Assembly (NCBI GenBank): GCA_040384465.1
Contig: JAZKJF010000006.1
Span: 1 to 64,000 of the forward strand
Direction of reading: 5' to 3'
Length of the DNA stretch: 64,000 nucleotides
Origin: UBA5078 sp040384465
GTDB taxonomy: Bacteria > Pseudomonadota > Gammaproteobacteria > Pseudomonadales > Pseudohongiellaceae
Below are positions 59,724 to 64,000 of the stretch, in pieces. The translations under genes and the position numbers were made by a program. Below the pieces are notes generated by a model. It was not told where the DNA came from. It worked only from the letters and a program-made list of their open reading frames with translations, and did no database searches. The stretch's first letter is position 1, and every line of letters begins with the position of its first letter.

Positions 59724-61050
59724 ACAGGCCCTCGAACACAGCCCGTTAAGTGGTGTCAGTGCTGTCGATGTCGCGCTGACCCGCAAATTCCTCCTCGACT
59801 ATCCCCGTGAGGCCGCCCTGAAGATCGAAGCCATGGAGGCCGAAGAAGTGGCGGTTGTGCTGGCTCTGCAGCCGGTGTACGCCCTGCTGATGATGTGGCG
59901 GTATCTGCTGCCGAGTGTTGCCGCCGACCTTCTCAACGCCTTACCGGAGGAACACATTCGCCAGCTGATGGCCGAGTTGCCGCCGCAGGACACCGTGCGC
60001 ATGCTGGGGCAGCTGGAGGAGAGCAGACGCTTGCAGTTGCTGGCCATTCTCACCGAGCCGGTACGGAAAGAGTTGGGTGAGTTGCTCAGTTACCCGGAAA
60101 ACAGTGCTGGACGTTTGATGGATGCCCGCGCCTCCGTGTTCCGTGGTGAAATGACCGTGGCCGAGACACTCAATGTCTTGCGCAAGGCCAAGCTGCGGAC
60201 TACCCGTGGCGTATTTCTGGTGGATGGCGAGGGCCGTCTCACTGCCCAGATTCCTCTGCAGGATATCGCCGTGGCCGAGCCTCAGGTGCGGTTGGCCGAA
60301 CTGGCGCAGGCCGTGCCAGCGGTGGTGCCCAGCACCGCAGAAAAGGATGAGATATCAGAACTCTTTGAGAAGTATCAGTTGCTCGATCTGCCGGTGATCG
60401 ATATCGATCAACGTCTGCTCGGCATCATCAATCACACCAGCCTGGTACAAGTGTCTCAGGAAGGAATGTCGTCCGACGTGCTGGCGATGGTGGGCGCGAG
60501 CCGGGACGAGCGTGCTCTGTCCGGTCCGCTGTTTGCGGTTCGCAAGCGCATGCCCTGGCTGCAGATCAATCTACTGACCGCCTTCCTTGCCGCATCGGTG
60601 GTCGGGCTCTTTGAAGACACCATTGCCAGTTTCACCGCGCTGGCGGTGCTGTTACCGGTGGTCGCGGGACAATCCGGGAACGCAGGCGCGCAAGCCCTGG
60701 CGGTGACCATGCGCGGGCTGGCCTTGCGAGAAATCACCATCCGGCACTGGTTCCGGGTGATGTACAAGGAGGTGCGGGTCGGGTTCCTGAACGGCATCTG
60801 CATCGCTTTCACCTGCGGTCTTGGCGTCATGCTGTGGAGCCAGTCGCTCGGGTTGGTGCTGGTGATCTGTTCTGCCATGGTGCTGGCGATGGTGGCGGCG
60901 GGGTTTGCCGGAGCCATCGTGCCGATCGTGCTGGTGAAGTTTGGGCAGGATCCGGCGCAAGCCTCCTCCATCATCCTGACCACGGTCACCGATATCGTCG
61001 GCTTCTTCGCGTTCCTCGGCATCGCCACCGCGCTGTCGAGCATGCTCTAG
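59713..61050 (+). CDS. mgtE: MgtE-type magnesium transporter
   Basis: 445 residues. N domain (15-130), CBS pair (about 130-255: SAGRLMDARASVFRGEMTV, RGVFLVDGEGRLTAQIPLQD, YQLLDLPVIDIDQRLLGII), then five transmembrane helices from about 285. The pore signature LLPVVAGQSGNAGAQALAVT and the C-terminal TTVTDIVGFFAFLGIAT are intact. The cytoplasmic domains gate the channel according to Mg2+. It is the third gene of an overlapping operon. Confidence 0.93.
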   Translation: MDSKQALEHSPLSGVSAVDVALTRKFLLDYPREAALKIEAMEAEEVAVVLALQPVYALLMMWRYLLPSVAADLLNALPEEHIRQLMAELPPQDTVRMLGQLEESRRLQLLAILTEPVRKELGELLSYPENSAGRLMDARASVFRGEMTVAETLNVLRKAKLRTTRGVFLVDGEGRLTAQIPLQDIAVAEPQVRLAELAQAVPAVVPSTAEKDEISELFEKYQLLDLPVIDIDQRLLGIINHTSLVQVSQEGMSSDVLAMVGASRDERALSGPLFAVRKRMPWLQINLLTAFLAASVVGLFEDTIASFTALAVLLPVVAGQSGNAGAQALAVTMRGLALREITIRHWFRVMYKEVRVGFLNGICIAFTCGLGVMLWSQSLGLVLVICSAMVLAMVAAGFAGAIVPIVLVKFGQDPAQASSIILTTVTDIVGFFAFLGIATALSSML

Positions 61051-61099
61051 ATGACTTTCATTAGTCGGCCCCGGGCCTGCGATGGCATAATGCCTCTCT

Positions 61100-63421
61100 A
61101 TGACTAATTCCAATCGTAAAACCTCAGCTCGCAAGCCCAGCAAACAACCGCGCTGGTGGCCGAAATATCTTCTGCGCTTCATGCTGCTTGGCACTGTGGC
61201 CGTGGCCCTCTGGTGCGTGTGGATCGATTATGAGATCCGGCGCGACTTCAGCGCCTTGCAATGGGCGCTGCCTGCCCGGATTTACGCGCGCCCGGTAGAG
61301 CTGTATGTCGGTGCCCACCAGAACGCGGCGGACTTTAACGATTACCTGCGGCGCTTGGGTTACATCCAGACTGCCCGTGTCACGGAACCCGGCCAGTTCA
61401 ACCCGGCCGGTTCAAGAGTCGTCTTGCAAACGCGCGGCTTTGCCTTCTGGGACGGCACCGAGCCCAGCATCGCGGTGGAAGTGGGTTTCGACGGTCAACG
61501 CGTGAGCCTCCTGCGTGCCATTCAGGGCGGCGCGGATGTGCCACTGGTGCGTCTGGAACCGGTGGAAATCGCCCAGATCAACCCCGGTACCGGCGAAGAT
61601 CGCCTGCCCATCGGCAAGGATGAGATTCCCGAGGCGCTGGTCAACGCGGTGATCGCGGTGGAAGACCAGCGTTTCTATACCCACTACGGTGTGGACCCCA
61701 TCGGCATCGCTCGCGCTTTCGTCGCCAACATTCGTGCCGGCGAGATCGTACAGGGCGGCAGCACATTGACTCAGCAGCTGGTCAAGAACCTGTATCTGAA
61801 CCGCGAACAAACCCTGCGCCGCAAGATCGAAGAGGCGCTGATGGCGCTGGCGCTGGAGATTCATTTCAGTAAAGAAGACATCCTCTACGCCTATCTCAAC
61901 GAAGTGTTCCTCGGGCAGGATGGCAGCCGCGCTGTGCACGGTTTCGCCCTCGCCGCGCAACATTACTTCGGACGTCCGCTGCAGCAGCTGGATCTGGACG
62001 AACTGGCACTGCTGGCGGGCCTGCCGCGCGGGCCTTCGCTTTACAACCCGCAACGCAATCCAGAGCGTGCGACTGAGAGGCGCAATGTCGTGCTCGCCCG
62101 CATGGCAGCGCAGGGCTATATCACTGCCGAGGAATTTGAAGAAGCTCGCGGTGCGGCGCTACAGGTGAGTGCGCGCCCGACCAGCCGTGGTGGCGGTTAC
62201 CCGGTGTTCATGGACATGGTGCGCAGTGACCTGGCCCGGGATTACGATGCCGACGCGCTGCGTAACGAAGGGCTGCGAATTTTCACAACTCTCGATGTCA
62301 GCATGCAGGCTGCCGTGGAGGCCACGCTCGACAAGTCTGTGGCAGCGGTGGAAAGGCCGACCAAGGGAGAGCCTGCTCCGCTGGAAGCAGCCGTGGTGAT
62401 TACCGATGCCACGACGGGCGATGTGCGAGCGCTGGCGGGCAGCCGTCAGTCCGGCTACACCGGCTTCAACCGAGCCCTGCTTGCCGACCGTCCGATTGGC
62501 TCGTTGGTCAAGCCAGCGGTGTATCTGGCGGCGCTGGAGTCCGGTAATTTCAATCTGGCCTCGGTGCTGGCGGACGACCCTATCAGTATGAAGCTGGACA
62601 ACGGTGACCTGTGGGAGCCGAAGAACTACGAGAACACGACGTCAGGTGATGTCTATTTCCACGATGCCATGGAGCGCTCGCTGAACCTGGCGACGGTGGA
62701 TCTGGGCATGAAAGTCGGCGTGGACCGTGTCGCTTACATGCTCAGCCGACTTGGCCATACAGACAACATCGAACCCTACCCTTCGATTTTGCTGGGCGCC
62801 GTCAACATGACCCCGGTGGAAGTTGCCCAGATTTATCAAACCCTGGCCAGCGGCGGATTCCGCTCACCGCTGCGCGCCGTGGAGGCTGTCACCACGGGTG
62901 AAGGCCAGCCGCTGGAGCGATACGGCATGGAAACTGACCAGGTGGCTGACCCCGCCTCGGTGTTCCTGCTCGAATATGCAATGCAGGGGGTGTTCGAACG
63001 TGGCACCGCCAAGACTGCTGCCCCAAGGCTCGATAACCAGTTGCCCCTGGCAGGCAAGACCGGCACTACCAACGATTCGCGCGACAGCTGGTTTGCCGGT
63101 TACGGCGACGACCTGGTCGGTGTGGTTTGGCTCGGGCACGACGACAACCGCGAGACCGGACTGACAGGTGCCACAGGCGCGCTGCGGGTGTGGACGGACA
63201 TCATGCTGGAGCTGGATATTCAACAGCGGCAATCACTGCCACCTGCGGACATCGAATGGCAGAGCGTCGCCCTGCGCCCCGTACGTGTGGCCGAGGCCCG
63301 CAACTGTCTGGAAACGCGTAGTCTGCCCTTCCGTGCAGGTTCGTTGCCGGACCCGGCAGTCAGCTGTGAGAACAATGGTTCCCTGATGGAGCGCGTCTTC
63401 GACCGCTTCCGAGGCTGGTAA
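61100..63421 (+). CDS. mrcB: Penicillin-binding protein 1B (bifunctional)
   Basis: 773 residues. A short basic cytoplasmic N-terminus is followed by one transmembrane helix (about 25-45). The UB2H-like domain is next, then the glycosyltransferase domain (EDQRFYTHYGVDPIGIARA, QGGSTLTQQLVKNLYLN). The transpeptidase follows with SxxK serine in GSLVKPAVYL, SLN motif in RSLNLAT and KTGTT in GKTGTTNDSRDSWF. It polymerises and crosslinks peptidoglycan. The TPR lipoprotein gene starts two bases after its stop. Confidence 0.96.
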   Translation: MTNSNRKTSARKPSKQPRWWPKYLLRFMLLGTVAVALWCVWIDYEIRRDFSALQWALPARIYARPVELYVGAHQNAADFNDYLRRLGYIQTARVTEPGQFNPAGSRVVLQTRGFAFWDGTEPSIAVEVGFDGQRVSLLRAIQGGADVPLVRLEPVEIAQINPGTGEDRLPIGKDEIPEALVNAVIAVEDQRFYTHYGVDPIGIARAFVANIRAGEIVQGGSTLTQQLVKNLYLNREQTLRRKIEEALMALALEIHFSKEDILYAYLNEVFLGQDGSRAVHGFALAAQHYFGRPLQQLDLDELALLAGLPRGPSLYNPQRNPERATERRNVVLARMAAQGYITAEEFEEARGAALQVSARPTSRGGGYPVFMDMVRSDLARDYDADALRNEGLRIFTTLDVSMQAAVEATLDKSVAAVERPTKGEPAPLEAAVVITDATTGDVRALAGSRQSGYTGFNRALLADRPIGSLVKPAVYLAALESGNFNLASVLADDPISMKLDNGDLWEPKNYENTTSGDVYFHDAMERSLNLATVDLGMKVGVDRVAYMLSRLGHTDNIEPYPSILLGAVNMTPVEVAQIYQTLASGGFRSPLRAVEAVTTGEGQPLERYGMETDQVADPASVFLLEYAMQGVFERGTAKTAAPRLDNQLPLAGKTGTTNDSRDSWFAGYGDDLVGVVWLGHDDNRETGLTGATGALRVWTDIMLELDIQQRQSLPPADIEWQSVALRPVRVAEARNCLETRSLPFRAGSLPDPAVSCENNGSLMERVFDRFRGW

Positions 63422-63423
63422 GT

Positions 63424-63951
63424 ATGATGAAGAGTGTTTGGCTGATCCTGATTCTGGGGCTGCTCACTGCCTGTACAGGGAACATGGGTCGGGGTATTCC
63501 CGCACCGGTAGAATCCCGTGGTCAGGTGATACGCACACCGCCGTCGGTTCCCGTGCAACCCCCGGTGGTGGGGCGTGTCATTGAGCCCATCGTGGAGAGT
63601 CCGGCGCGTCCGGTGGAGGTCATGCCGCCTGCGACGCAAAGCACTCCTGAACCCATCCGGCCTTCAAACCCGACATCTCCTGTGTCTGCCCTGATGGCAT
63701 CGGTGGATACTGCTGTTGCAGCAGGTCAGCTCGAACAGGCCGCCGCGTTGTGCGAACGTGCTCTGCGCATCAGCCCTCGCGATGGCTACGTCTGGTTCCG
63801 TCTGGCGAGTGTCCGCTTTCAGCAACAGCGCTACGCCGATGCGGATGGTTTTGCGCGCAGAGCATTAAGTTTTGCCGGATCGGATCGCGGTCTGGTGCAG
63901 GCCACTGACAGTCTGCTGGCGCAGATCGCCGTGGCACAACGTTCTCGCTGA
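63424..63951 (+). CDS. TPR-containing lipoprotein
   Basis: 175 residues. A lipoprotein signal with lipobox LLTAC (cysteine about 17) is followed by a Pro-rich linker (residues 30-85) and a C-terminal TPR pair (AVAAGQLEQAAALCERALRI, DGYVWFRLASVRFQQQRYAD). It is immediately downstream of mrcB, two bases from its stop. That position suggests it may support PBP1b, in the way LpoB or other outer-membrane lipoproteins do; there is no recognisable LpoB sequence, so this is inference. Confidence 0.85.
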   Translation: MMKSVWLILILGLLTACTGNMGRGIPAPVESRGQVIRTPPSVPVQPPVVGRVIEPIVESPARPVEVMPPATQSTPEPIRPSNPTSPVSALMASVDTAVAAGQLEQAAALCERALRISPRDGYVWFRLASVRFQQQRYADADGFARRALSFAGSDRGLVQATDSLLAQIAVAQRSR

Positions 63952-64000
63952 TCTCGTGTGTCTGGGGTTTTTTACCCGCCGCCCCCGTACACAAAGGGGT

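Overview
The window looks like chromosomal DNA of a gammaproteobacterium, probably from the Pseudomonas/Cellvibrio-like part of the class. The evidence is conserved gene order: proC-yggT-yggU-metX-metW-rdgB-hemW, rppH-ptsP, lgt-thyA-folA, gcvT-gcvH-gcvP, and an argA/argE pair. No rRNA, tRNA, prophage, CRISPR array or complete insertion sequence was recognised. Housekeeping genes occupy about 1.7-4.5 kb and 16.7-64 kb. Between them lies an accessory block at about 4.5-16.7 kb.

Left edge to 4.5 kb: a truncated DUF4143-type ATPase, a DUF533 protein, an EVE-domain protein, a tiny DUF3096 membrane protein and a PQQ-type aldose dehydrogenase with a clear terminator. Accessory block: a BrnT/BrnA-like pair, a ParE-like toxin with its antitoxin, a DUF222-HNH nuclease, a DUF2130 coiled-coil protein, and a P-loop ATPase. 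These are followed by a visibly more A/T-rich run of genes, all on the minus strand, separated by integron-type attC sites (about 10.14-14.34 kb) with no integrase in view. The cassettes carry an OAS/CD-NTase-like nucleotidyltransferase paired with a DUF6602 putative nuclease, a NYN-domain RNase-like protein, a TIR protein, a HEPN-like protein and one decayed remnant. Most of these families are associated with defence or toxicity. The block closes with an SDR oxidoreductase and two tandem HigB/HigA modules, one of which has lost the start of its toxin gene beside a copied tail of the SDR gene.

16.7-46 kb: the glycine cleavage operon with a terminator-like hairpin before gcvP; DUF502; signal peptidase I; a long Lhr helicase; a fumarylacetoacetase-family hydrolase; small proteins; a LysR regulator; an orphan XRE regulator with a palindromic operator candidate; a SlyD-like FKBP; a large protein with a class III cyclase-like domain; a Tat-exported sulfite-oxidase-family protein; a GcvR-like ACT protein; a HAD phosphatase; rppH and ptsP (mRNA decay and nitrogen PTS); lgt-thyA-folA; and a TonB-dependent receptor.

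46-64 kb: arginine biosynthesis (argA, argE), a long minus-strand operon from proC to argE covering proline, methionine, nucleotide-pool and heme-related functions, then plus-strand genes for a response regulator, a SIMPL protein, a GNAT, an AbrB/PIN toxin-antitoxin pair, an MscS channel with two MgtE-type proteins in one overlapping operon, PBP1b and a TPR lipoprotein. The most interesting region is the integrase-less attC array and its NTase-DUF6602 pair.
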